A DNA stretch of 64,000 nucleotides from Mixia osmundae IAM 14324 (lineage: Eukaryota; Basidiomycota; Mixiomycetes; Mixiales; Mixiaceae): contig NW_014575563.1 in assembly GCF_000708205.1 (NCBI RefSeq), forward strand, positions 2,122,068 through 2,186,067, given 5' to 3'. The translations under genes were made by a program, and so were the position numbers. Shown one piece after another: positions 54,325 to 64,000 of this stretch. Each line of letters opens with the position of its first letter. Within the stretch, counting starts at the first letter, position 1. The notes below the pieces were generated by a model. The model did no database searches and was not told the DNA's origin. It was given only the letters and a program-made list of their open reading frames with translations.

Positions 54325-54961
54325 TTAATCTCGGTGAGCAAATGGCCCGGTGACACGCACGTCTCCGTATTGCAAGCGGACCTTGACCGACTCGAAGCAC
54401 AAGATAAGGTGGCAGACGATATCGTTCACAGGAGCGGCTCGCTGGAAGTCGTCGTAGAAGAGGTGAAAGCAATGGTTCTGAGCCTTGACTGCGGTGTATC
54501 TGAGGCGTGTGCACGAGAGGTTGCCGCCTACTTACTTATCCTGACTGGCTCGTGAGTCTCGGCATTCGGCCTGACGCCGATCATGCGATCTTCCTGCGCG
54601 GTGGATGAGCAGATTGTCTGAGTCTCGAGATGCGCAACGGTGACATTGTAGTTGTACACAAGGCCAAAGGCGCCTTCACGGAATGGCTCGAGCTAGACGA
54701 GGTGATCAGCGGCGGGTATCGTTTATGAGGACGTTTCGCTTGCTTGCTCTGTATGTTGCGCCACCATGCGGATGATGTGCAGCATGTTCGACGAGAAAGG
54801 GTACGATGACGGCGTGGAGGCGACTGTCGAGGCTCGATTCAATGCAAGCTGCTCATATGGAGCAACGCACTCATTGCAGGAGACTCTTCCGGATTGAGGG
54901 GCACGGCAAACGCACTGAGGCCGAAAGAAGCACAAAGCAGCGCACAACCCACCAACAACAT
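54325..54961 (-). CDS. small secreted protein of unknown family
   Basis: I recognise no family. Four exons, about 54871-54961, 54765-54823 (approximate), 54536-54692 and 54325-54488, give about 156 residues. The third and fourth exons are the best supported; their 47-nt intron has a GTAAGT donor. A signal peptide is clear: MLLVGCALLCASFGLSAFA. The mature part holds one N-glycosylation site in YNYNVTVAHLETQTICSS, three further Cys (NHCFHLFYDDF, VCHLILCF) and ends VTGPFAHRD. Small size, secretion and paired Cys are effector-like or wall-protein-like traits; no role is assigned. Junctions of exons 1-3 are tentative. It sits tail-to-tail with the aspartic protease. Confidence 0.6.
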
Positions 54962-55426
54962 CTTTGTCTTTTGCTGACAGAGCAAGAAAGGGTACAGACA
55001 GGACAGGACAGGACAGGACAGGACAGGAGCGCGGTGGCACTGGCCCTGGCAACGCAGGCAGGGGACATACACTTTCCGCGCTTCAGGGTTGTCACTGCTA
55101 TGGCCTGCACGCGACTTTGACTCAACAGGAGCCAGGCCGAGCCAGGCACGTCCAGGAGCAAACCACGCACGGCAGCAGTGCTATCAGAGGGTCGACTTGA
55201 CCGACAGAGCCATCGCCTCGGTGTGCAAGTAGTCCCTTCCGCGCGCTGAAAAGAGTCAAAGTCGATAAAGATTGTCACCTCGTCCAGTCCGCATCACGGC
55301 GACCAAAGCTCGACTCCGGGCCTACGCAGGACCGGTCACTGTGCCTTCGAGACATAGTCACAGCTCGATTGTAAAGGTCGACGTGCTTCGAGCAGCAGAT
55401 CGCGACATCGTTTGCGAGTGGGGAAG
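54962..55426. other. 465-bp divergent promoter region with a short tandem repeat
   Basis: This lies between the start of the small secreted protein (minus) and the PP2A gene (plus). Apart from the ACAGG repeat at 54998-55027 I see no gene. Weak GC-rich direct repeats (CCAGGCCGAG, CCAGGCACG) occur near 55130. Confidence 0.4.
54998..55027. repeat. (ACAGG)6 microsatellite
   Basis: Six perfect copies of ACAGG lie 37-66 bp upstream of the small secreted protein's start codon, reading CCTGT on that gene's strand. The position suits a promoter or 5' UTR, where length change could alter expression. Confidence 0.85.
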
Positions 55427-56659
<1,233 letters not shown>

Positions 56660-57027
56660 GCCCCTTCGCAGGAGAGAGATGGGCAGTGACAGCTCAGCAA
56701 GTGTAGATCGACGACAGACAATGAAAAGAACTGCAGTTCAGTGTGCACGATGTGACGCGACAACGTGGATGCGTAGACTTCTTCAATGAAAAAAATGAGT
56801 TGGTACAACTTTTGCTAGTCAGCGAAGCCAATCGATCGGTCTCTTCGTGTCTCGCACCCGTCCGCTCATGATCGCCCGTTCGTTCGTGCTTAGTCTGGCA
56901 TAGAGATAGATCGCAAAGGGAATCCGTCAATTTTGAGGTGTAGGATTGGTGTATAAAAGCGACTGCTTGCAGGCTCACGAGCGGCCGGACCCACTCAGAA
57001 GAAGAGCCTACACCAGAGTGAGCTTGC
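56660..57027. other. 368-bp convergent 3' region
   Basis: The region lies between the stops of PP2A and the VAP gene. It is AT-rich with A/T runs near 56785-56800, suited to 3' ends on both strands. No gene is seen. Confidence 0.4.
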
Positions 57028-58411
57028 TCAGAGGCTCCACGGGATCACGGAAGCGCACCAGGTAAAGAAGAAAGTCAGGAAGGCGACGATACCGAGCGTC
57101 TGGAGGGTGACATGGCCTGGTGGTGGCAGTGAAGCGACATCGCTCGAGCTTGCCGACTCGATGGGACTGCTGCTCGAGGCAACATTGCGTTGTCTGAGCT
57201 CGGAGGATCCGCTGAGCTGACTTTGCAAACGCTGGATCTCTGCCTTGGCCTGCTCGAGCTGAACAGAGAGAGACGCCGGTTCGGCATTACCGCGCGAAGC
57301 GAAAGCGGCAGGCGCAGCAGGCGATGCGGTGGCAGCGTTTGAGCCGCTTGTGAGGGAAGCCAGGCCGCCGCCGAGAGCGCCAGCAGAGAGGACGCCACCT
57401 GCGAGCGCAGCATCGCGAGTCGTGTTGTCAGACCCAGAAGGTCTTGCAGTGTTGTCGAGCGAGCTCGAATAATCCTTGTCTGTCGAATCACTGAAGCCAT
57501 TCGTCGTCACAGGTGGCGACTGAAGAGGCAAGAGATTAGCGCGCGTTTGCCTTGCAAGGGCCAAAGAAACGTACCTGCGAAGGAAGCGTGGTGTTGGCAG
57601 CCATGAGCGAGTCGTTGTGCGTGCTGTCATTCTGGGTCATGTCGGCTGCGTTGGTGTCTTCTGCGCCTGCTCCGTCGATGGAAGCCAGGTAGGCGCATCT
57701 GATCTTTTGTTCGTGAATGGACGCCTTTTCTTCCTTTTCGAGGTGGGACCACTGCAGACCCGTCACAATCAGCAAATGGCAAGCGTGCGAGACACAGGAG
57801 GCCTCACCAGATCGGCCAGAGCCTGCGTCTCCTTATCGGGAGTGACGATGGCGCTTTGGACGAGGAACTTGTCCTTGCACTTTGCGCCCGGGGCGGGATC
57901 CTCCTTCATGGGCTGAAGCAGGACTATGCCGACCGATACATCAGCACGAGGCATGCTCTGTCGACGAAGAAGGTCTGCCCACCCTGGACCTCGACGCGCT
58001 CGCCGGGCTCGATACGACCGCTATTGGGACGGACACAGTACTGCTTGGGCGCCGTCGTCTTGACCTTGAACACCACCGGTTGAGAGTTTGTGTTGGCGAC
58101 GGTGAGGGTGCGCTTGACGAGCTGGGTCAGTGGCCCTGTGGGCGTCGTGTGTGTCGGTTAGCATAGCCGGACCAAAGTGGAAGCAGATGAAAGCAAAGGC
58201 GAGGCATGCAAGGTCAGCTCCTTCCCCTCACTTTGCCGTGGGAAGGGCCATCTACTAGGCTGATAATTCAGGCGCAAGGCCGTCTGGCCGAGCATAAAGC
58301 AGCTGACGGTACGCCGACGACGGGAGGGGCAGGATGAGGGATCAGACGAGACAAGGGATCAGACTGACGATGGAAGCCGAGCTGGCCGTTCGGGCTGAGA
58401 TCGACAGACAT
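57028..58411 (-). CDS. SCS2: VAMP-associated protein (VAP/Scs2), MSP domain with C-terminal anchor
   Basis: An ER tail-anchored receptor for FFAT-motif proteins at membrane contact sites. Exons 58369-58411, 57983-58135, 57808-57923, 57575-57751 and 57028-57519 give 326 residues. The first intron is 233 nt; the others are 59, 56 and 55 nt. The MSP domain (residues 1-125) has MSVDLSPNGQLGFHR|PLTQLVKRTLTV, FKVKTTAPKQYCVRPNSGRIEPG and LLQPMKEDP, the FFAT-binding face. A disordered linker, a coiled coil (LEQAKAEIQRLQSQL) and a hydrophobic anchor (TLGIVAFLTFFFTWCASV) follow. The order is exactly that of Scs2/VAP. The gene is divergent from the tRNA ligase gene. Confidence 0.93.
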
Positions 58412-58741
58412 GCTCGCTTTTGGTTCTATGTGATCCCTCTATGATTCTTCCGACCGGTGCTGAAGGAAGCCTAGCGGGTCTGTCGTCAGGCCGAGAAAGA
58501 TGACGCAAGGAACGGCCAGGCACGTCAGTCAGTCTTTGTTGTCCTGATCTGCCTGATAGCACGTAGGCCTCACCGTGTGTCTGTACACCGCTTTGACTGG
58601 CTCGAGAGCTGCTCCGAAGCACCTCGTCTACGTTGTCACACGCCTTGCTTAGACCTGTCAGCGCACCGCATGTGCCACTTACTGGATCGTCGTCAAGAGC
58701 GGCAGCGCGAATATTGGCGTCAAATCTTTTCCGTCGGAGTG
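58412..58741. other. 330-bp divergent promoter (VAP and tRNA ligase)
   Basis: No coding evidence is seen except that the tRNA ligase frame is open upstream of its chosen ATG. An alternative ATG at 58670 would extend that protein by 24 residues. Confidence 0.4.
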
Positions 58742-61339
58742 ATGCTCAATCCTTGCTTGAGCGATGATGAGCAGTCGGCAGTGCAGGAGCTCGTGCAGAA
58801 GCTCTTGCCGTACGCTGATCTCGATAACAAGCAGCGTGCGCTCCTTCGTCCCACAGCATATCGCGTCAGGTGCATCTCAAAAGGCAAGCAAAAAGAGCAT
58901 CGACTGAGTAGCTGGAAAGTCGCCGAGCATGCCTACCGAAGCGAGAAGCTCGATATCCCTACAAAAGCGAGAGGGTTGTTCACTGAACAGATTGAGTCCG
59001 ACGAGCCTGGGAGGCCTCGTGCGAGTACATCGCAGCATCGCATCGTCCTGAGAGGCTACGACAAGTTCTTCAACGTCGGCGAGCTTCCTTCGACAAAGGT
59101 CAGCCTCGCCTAAGTCAGACTGCTCCGTCACTCATACTGCACGCATGCCAGTGGGATAATCTTCCCGAATATGCCGGAGCACCATTCTACCTGACGCTCA
59201 AATCGAACGGCTGTATCATCTTCATCTCTGCGCTCGACCAAGACAGTCTGATCGTCAGCTCAAAGCATGCCATCGATGACAGCGATGCCAAAGTCGAGAA
59301 GAGCCATGCGCGCGCAGGCGATCGCTGGCTCGACAAAACACTCGCCAAGGTTGGCAAGACGCGTCCAGAACTCGCCAGCCGACTGTGGTCCAGCAATTTG
59401 ACGGCAATTGCGGAATTGTGTGATGACGACTTTGAAGAGCATGTCTTACCGTACCCGCCAGACAAGACGGGACTGCATCTCCATGGCCTCAATCACAACC
59501 TTGCCCATCTGCGTACCCTGCCTCCAGAAGCAGTGCGAGACTTTGCAACCGAGTGGGGCTTCATCCCCACGCCTTTCATCGTTCTACAGTCGCTGTCAGA
59601 AGTCAAAGCCTTTACAGACAAGGCAGCCGAGACCGGTCGCTGGGAAGGGGAGCTGGTCGAAGGTTTCGTTATTCGCGGTCAGGCTCTGAAGCCGGTCGAG
59701 CTACCCGAATCTCATCGCGAGCTCGTGACGTTCATGTGGAAGGTCAAATTCGACCATCCCTATCTCATGTGGCGAGATTGGCGAGAAAAGACCCGGCAGA
59801 TTATCAAAAAGCGCGAAGTGTTGTTGTTAGATTCGGGCAAATCGCCGGAGCAGATCAAGCAAGACTCGCGCGGTGTCATCAACATTGCGAAGATCAAAGA
59901 GCCAGAGACTCGCCTCTACGTTCACTGGACACTGGATATGCTAGACGACCATCCAGACTGGTTCAAGCACTATGCAGAGGGACGTGGCATTATAGCTGTG
60001 CGACAGCGTTTTCTCGACTGGCGAGCTTCTGCGGACGGAAGAAAAGCACAAGAGCCTACCACAGCAAAAGGGAATGCTCACAAGACAGCGAGCGGAGATG
60101 CGCTCGTCAAGACCATCATTGCCCCAATCGCTGTGCAAGGAAGCGGTGCGCTTACAAACGTTGGCATGAATCGCACGAGCTGACGAAGACGTACCAGGCA
60201 AGACATCTCTCGGCGTAGCGCTCTCAGAACTGTACGGCTGGGCGCATGTGCAGAGCGACAATGCGCCAGGCAAAAAGTCGGCCTCGTATTATCAGACTTC
60301 GATTGCGGACGCCCTCAGGACGAATGATGTCGTGTACGCTGATCGCAACAATCACCTGAAGCAGCATCGAGAGGAGATCGTTTCCGTTGCGCGACGGCTA
60401 GAGACACACTTCCATGTCAACATCATCACGGTGCTCTGGAATATCGAGCAATTACCGCGTAACGAAGTCTATCGACTCTGTGCTGACCGCATCGTAGAAA
60501 GAGGCGATCGTCATCAGACGCTTCGAGCGCAAGAGGATAGTGCGCACGAGCATATTCTCTGGCGCATGATGGCTTCCTACGAGCCGTTCGATCCTGTGCT
60601 CAACCCTGCTGATGGACCTGGCGAAGTCATCAACATTGACTTGCGGAATGACCTGTCCGATATGCTCGACCATGCCATAGGTTCACTCCAGCCCCTGCTG
60701 CAGCTGGAACGGCCATCTCCTGAACGAGTTGAGCATGCGTTGAAATCAGCGAGATCGTACCGGCCCGAACTACGCAAAGAGATGAATGTCACTGGACTAG
60801 CCGCGACAGCTTACTACGGACTGCTCTGCGAGGTCGATCTCAAAGCTTTTCTGGAAGCAACGCCTGGCGTGGACCAAGCCATGGTGGCTGCGATTGTCGC
60901 AGGTACAGGTATCACGATCAAACCGCATGTCACGATTGTACATCGTCGCGAGATCGACAAAGCAAGACCGGACCAGGAGGAGAAGCAGCGTCTCTGGAAT
61001 GTGTGCAAGTCGCTCGCTAGCTCTGGAGATCCCACGCAGAACGCATTCACGATAACGCTTGGTCCGCGTGTGATCTGGGATGAGCGCGTCATGGTCATTC
61101 AGGTAGAACATGTGCAGCCGCTCGACAAGCTCGGTCTGACGTCTTTCAAGACATCGCACATCACTGTCGGCCAGATCTCCCGAGAGATCGCCCCGGACGA
61201 AGGTCGACAGCTTGCTGCTGCCTCGCTTGCCAAGCAGCAAACGACCGTGCAGGGAGGACAGATCAACAGTGTTGCCATTACGGCGCACGATGTTCGGGCA
61301 AGCCTGAGAGCACTCTCGATCAACGTCAAGGCTAAGTAG
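58742..61339 (+). CDS. TRL1: fungal tRNA ligase (ligase-kinase-cyclic phosphodiesterase)
   Basis: Joins tRNA exon halves after intron excision; in yeast it also ligates HAC1 mRNA. Exons 58742-59098, 59152-60145 and 60198-61339 give 830 residues; introns are 53 and 52 nt. The adenylyltransferase domain contains PTKARGLFT and the nucleotidyl-Lys motif TLKSNGCIIFI, then EGFVIRG and FMWKVKFDHPYLMWR. The kinase domain has the P-loop VQGSGKTSLG, restored only by splicing at 60146-60197. The cyclic phosphodiesterase domain has paired HxT-like motifs, KPHVTIVHR and TSHITVGQ. The start is either 58742 (MLNPCLSDDEQ) or 58670. The domain order and length match yeast Trl1. Confidence 0.93.
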
Positions 61340-61386
61340 GCAAGGCCACAACAACAATGCATGGCTAGTCTACAAGAGTGCTGGCA

Positions 61387-62096
61387 TTAGCAATGATTGA
61401 GAGCTCCGCCGCACTGTGATGCAGCGAGTAAATAGATGAGCAGCACCACGACAAAAGCCGTGAGAGCCATGAGCTTGGTGTTCTTCCACCACATCTTTCG
61501 TCGCAAAGCCTGTGATCGCTTTCTGAAGGCACGAGCTTGGGTGGACATTGCGTCTGTCTTGTCGACGAGCAGTTCTATGCGCTCGCCCCGACTGAGGATC
61601 TGCTCCACGTTCTGGACCATTATCTTCTTCACGTCTGCAATATCGGCCTGTGCCTGCTTGTAAGGGTCATTGGCCTCCCCGTCGGCGTACTGCTGCATGA
61701 GCTTCTCGATCGAGCTCGACCAGTTGTGCATGCCATGTGAGGCTGCACTTTCGATCTCCTCGCGGGAGTAGGCGGCCGTGAAGCGCTTGTGCAGCTCGGT
61801 CAGGAAAGCAAACGGCAGCTTGCGACCGAGTGTCTCGCCAGCCATGACGAGGCAGACGACGTGGTTCTGCTTGATGTAGTGGAACAGAACATCATCGGCA
61901 GCTGTGTCCACATAGCCGGCCGGTCAGCACGTAGCCGGGCAGCTGACGAGGCCTGCTGACCATAAGTGAGCTTGCTGTCATTCGGTGGGATTTTGGAAAG
62001 CACGAGTGAGGCTGCCGAGGAGGAACGACCCTGATCTGTGCTATGCTCTGCTAGGATCACGTCGTCCCGTGCTACCAGGGCATGGATGAGCGACAT
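61387..62096 (-). CDS. VAMP7-like R-SNARE with longin domain
   Basis: An R-SNARE for endosomal/vacuolar or exocytic fusion. Exons 61961-62096 and 61387-61901 join across a 59-nt intron and give 216 residues. The longin domain covers residues 1-120 (MSLIHALVARDDVILAEHS, KIPPNDSKLTYA|ADDVLFHYI). The SNARE motif follows (ADIADVKKIMVQNVEQILSRGERIELLVDKTDAM) with the zero-layer Arg in SRGER. A C-terminal anchor, LMALTAFVVVLLIYLLAA, precedes a short luminal tail. The layout equals VAMP7 and Nyv1-type proteins. It converges on the tRNA ligase gene with 47 bp between stops. Confidence 0.92.
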
Positions 62097-62286
62097 CTCA
62101 CAAGGCGTCGTCGCTGTCTGCGCCGTGCTCACAACGGCCGCGTCGAATTCTATTGACGCCCAGCCCAGCCAGTTTGGCGGCAATATTCGAAGGGTGCCTC
62201 ACTTCTGTCCAGAGCGAGGCAGGGACGATCTTGCAAGGCCCACGCATCCTCGTTTTCTTTATTCTATGGACAACAGTGTACATTGA

Positions 62287-64000
62287 CTAGCATGGCAGGA
62301 TGCGAAAGGTAGCCTTTGAGCCGAGATCAAGCTTGGTTCGCTGCCAGTCTGCCTCGGTCCGTATGGCCGCCGATCCTTTGACCGGCCCGCGAGAAGCATG
62401 CGAGACAGCAAGAGACCACCCGGATGAAGTCGTCTTGCCCACTTGGGCTGACGAGAGCTGGATGCCCGCGTCGGCAAACTTGAGTTCTGCTCGCGCCTTG
62501 ACATCTCTGAGCCTGCAAGTTCGCGGCACACGCATGACGATGTTGCCAGCATCTTGTAAAATCTTCATCGTCAGATACTCGACCGGAGCTGCTTGCTCAT
62601 CGATCGATAAGGGCAGATTGCAACTCAAGCTGCTCGAAGAAACCATTTGTCGGTGAGCGATGGCCGCTGCAAAGTCTTCTGCGCTTAGCGTTGACATTGT
62701 ATGAGAGACCTGCGTCACAGGCGGAGAGGCAGTGATGGTATCGAGGCTCGGTCGGGCGGCTGAACCAGCACGAGATCTCGTGCCCTTGCTGAGCGGCGCT
62801 GGCGTCAATATGCTACTGATCGGCGGTGTAGGAAAGCAATGGACCGGAACGGTGTTGTTGGCGACCAGCGCACCTGCGTGATCGACATAGTACTTGCTTC
62901 CCATCTGGTCAAAGTAGGACGTCGAGGGCGTGCTCGGCGGGATGAATGAGGTAGTCGAACAAGCTGCAGCCGGACTGCCTATGTCGAGGCTCTGCCTCGC
63001 AAACGGGCGACTACTGCTTGCGATACTGGGACTGCTCTGGGTGGACGATCGAGGCGTATTGACAGCGCTCGAGGAAGAGCTGAAGCGTTGGCTCAGACGG
63101 GCAGAAGACACGGGTGAAGTCGTTGACACATCTGATGCCGTTGAAGGAGGTGGGAATTGACTTTTGCAGCGAGCCTCGTCCGGCGATGCCAGCAGCTTGC
63201 TGACCTCTTCCGGAGGTGGCAGGATAAAGGCTTCACGCCGCAGCGGCACGCTCGAGTAGGACCTAGCTCGTCCGCTCGGTAGTTCGGACGATGGCCTGGA
63301 CGATTGGAATGAAGAGCGACGATCAGAGCTTCCGCGAGGCTCTGGACTGATGCTTCCGAGAGACGTGCGTAGAGGCCGACGGGAGACGGGTGGTGGAGCC
63401 TTGGGAGAGGGCAAAGGTGCCCGCGGTAAGCCTCGTGGGGAAGAGCTTTTCGAGGGCGGCAGCGAGACTGCAATCGCGTTGGGCGGCAAGGCTGGTGGCG
63501 GACTATTGCGCCACGCTCTCCTGACGTCGCCGAAGCTTCTTACTGATCTCAGACCCATCTTCTTCTCTGGTTCTGGCGCGGCCATTGCGTGTGGCGACTG
63601 TCTACTTCTTTCCGACTCGGCACGGTCTCGCCTTGGGGTCGGCGGCCCGCTCGGGCACGGCGTGTGCTGCTCGACGCTTGCTGTAGCCAGAGCAGCCTCG
63701 AAGAGAGCTTGATGAGTGTGTCTGTCATGAGATGCTAGGGAAGGTACAGGGCTGCTGGGCGAGCCTGATGAACCTTCGTCCGATGAAAAGGACGAGATGG
63801 TCGTCTTTCGCGAGTGTCTCGACCAATCGTCTTGGTCGACTTCGATGTCGTTCGGAAGGGGCGGAAGCGTGCGCACTGTGGCAGTTTCGATCGGGCGTAG
63901 GATAGCTCGAGGAGAACTTGCCACGCTGCTGTTGCCAGAGCGCACAGAGCCTGCGAGCGTAGCAGGTGTAGTGCCGATTGATAGCGGCTGATTCGGTTGA
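62287..64000 (-). CDS. Ser/Pro-rich protein with possible PB1-like C-terminus, cut by the window edge
   Basis: The gene runs off the right edge; its frame is open to base 64000 and no ATG start is visible. The visible 570 residues are mostly disordered (Ser/Pro/Arg), with SLGSISPEPR and SSRPFARQSLDIGS repeats of low complexity and PPxxP stretches suitable for SH3 domains. The last 110 residues look folded: VEYLTMKILQDAGNIVMRVP, then CRLRDVKARAELKFADAGI and IRTEADWQ, ending ATFRILPC. This strand-helix order resembles a PB1 domain as in Bem1, Cdc24 or p67phox, but the acidic OPCA motif is not obvious. Identity is uncertain. Confidence 0.65.
   Translation of the reverse strand, partial: QPNQPLSIGTTPATLAGSVRSGNSSVASSPRAILRPIETATVRTLPPLPNDIEVDQDDWSRHSRKTTISSFSSDEGSSGSPSSPVPSLASHDRHTHQALFEAALATASVEQHTPCPSGPPTPRRDRAESERSRQSPHAMAAPEPEKKMGLRSVRSFGDVRRAWRNSPPPALPPNAIAVSLPPSKSSSPRGLPRAPLPSPKAPPPVSRRPLRTSLGSISPEPRGSSDRRSSFQSSRPSSELPSGRARSYSSVPLRREAFILPPPEEVSKLLASPDEARCKSQFPPPSTASDVSTTSPVSSARLSQRFSSSSSAVNTPRSSTQSSPSIASSSRPFARQSLDIGSPAAACSTTSFIPPSTPSTSYFDQMGSKYYVDHAGALVANNTVPVHCFPTPPISSILTPAPLSKGTRSRAGSAARPSLDTITASPPVTQVSHTMSTLSAEDFAAAIAHRQMVSSSSLSCNLPLSIDEQAAPVEYLTMKILQDAGNIVMRVPRTCRLRDVKARAELKFADAGIQLSSAQVGKTTSSGWSLAVSHASRGPVKGSAAIRTEADWQRTKLDLGSKATFRILPC

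Noticed and set aside
54723-55072. Cys/Pro/Ser repeat frames (PVLSCPVLSC) on the minus strand
   Set aside because: They are translations of the ACAGG microsatellite upstream of the real start at 54961.

Overview
The window is a gene-dense stretch of fungal nuclear DNA with about 34 protein genes on both strands, most of them split by introns of 45-60 nt with GT...AG ends and a YTNAY-like branch site. BOI, RIB7, MMS22/Mus7, TRL1, Ima1 and fungal gelsolin homologues place it in Fungi. Intron density, intron size and base composition suggest a compact-genome basidiomycete, possibly Pucciniomycotina such as Mixia; that placement is inference. All exon junctions were worked out by hand from splice consensus, reading phase and family conservation.

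Layout. 0-5 kb: an unknown protein, then a gelsolin-like actin protein and a coiled-coil protein that may be its C-terminal part. 5-10.3 kb: nitronate monooxygenase, uroporphyrinogen-III synthase, MFS transporter, ribosomal protein S24. 10.4-17.6 kb: two large polarity genes, BOI-like (SH3-SAM-PH-CH) and a RhoGEF. 17.6-18.6 kb: sparse DNA holding an unusual tRNA-Pro gene. 18.6-27 kb: CPD photolyase, RIB7, a polyQ protein, a Sur7/PalI-type membrane protein, an HVA22/REEP protein, a 75-residue mitochondrial-looking protein and a nucleoside deoxyribosyltransferase. 27-37 kb: MMS22/Mus7 and a RasGEF. 37.5-44.6 kb: wax-synthase-like acyltransferase, lipase, omega-class GST and Ima1. 44.8-55 kb: secreted PL14-like lyase, membrane protein, mitochondrial carrier, MnmE/MSS1 GTPase, unknown protein, secreted aspartic protease, small secreted protein. 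55.4-64 kb: PP2A catalytic subunit, VAP/Scs2, tRNA ligase, VAMP7-like SNARE, and a truncated protein with a possible PB1-like C-terminus.

Themes are cell polarity and actin (gelsolin, BOI, RhoGEF, RasGEF), genome maintenance (photolyase, MMS22), lipid and membrane biology, secretion, and RNA processing (tRNA ligase, MnmE). No transposon, viral relic or CRISPR array was recognised.

The most unusual observation is a tRNA-Pro(AGG) gene on the minus strand (18423-18555). It folds into an almost canonical cloverleaf only if two inserts are removed: 12 nt at the usual anticodon-loop position, and 49 nt inside the 5' strand of the T stem. The 49-nt insert has GT...AG ends and the length of this genome's spliceosomal introns.
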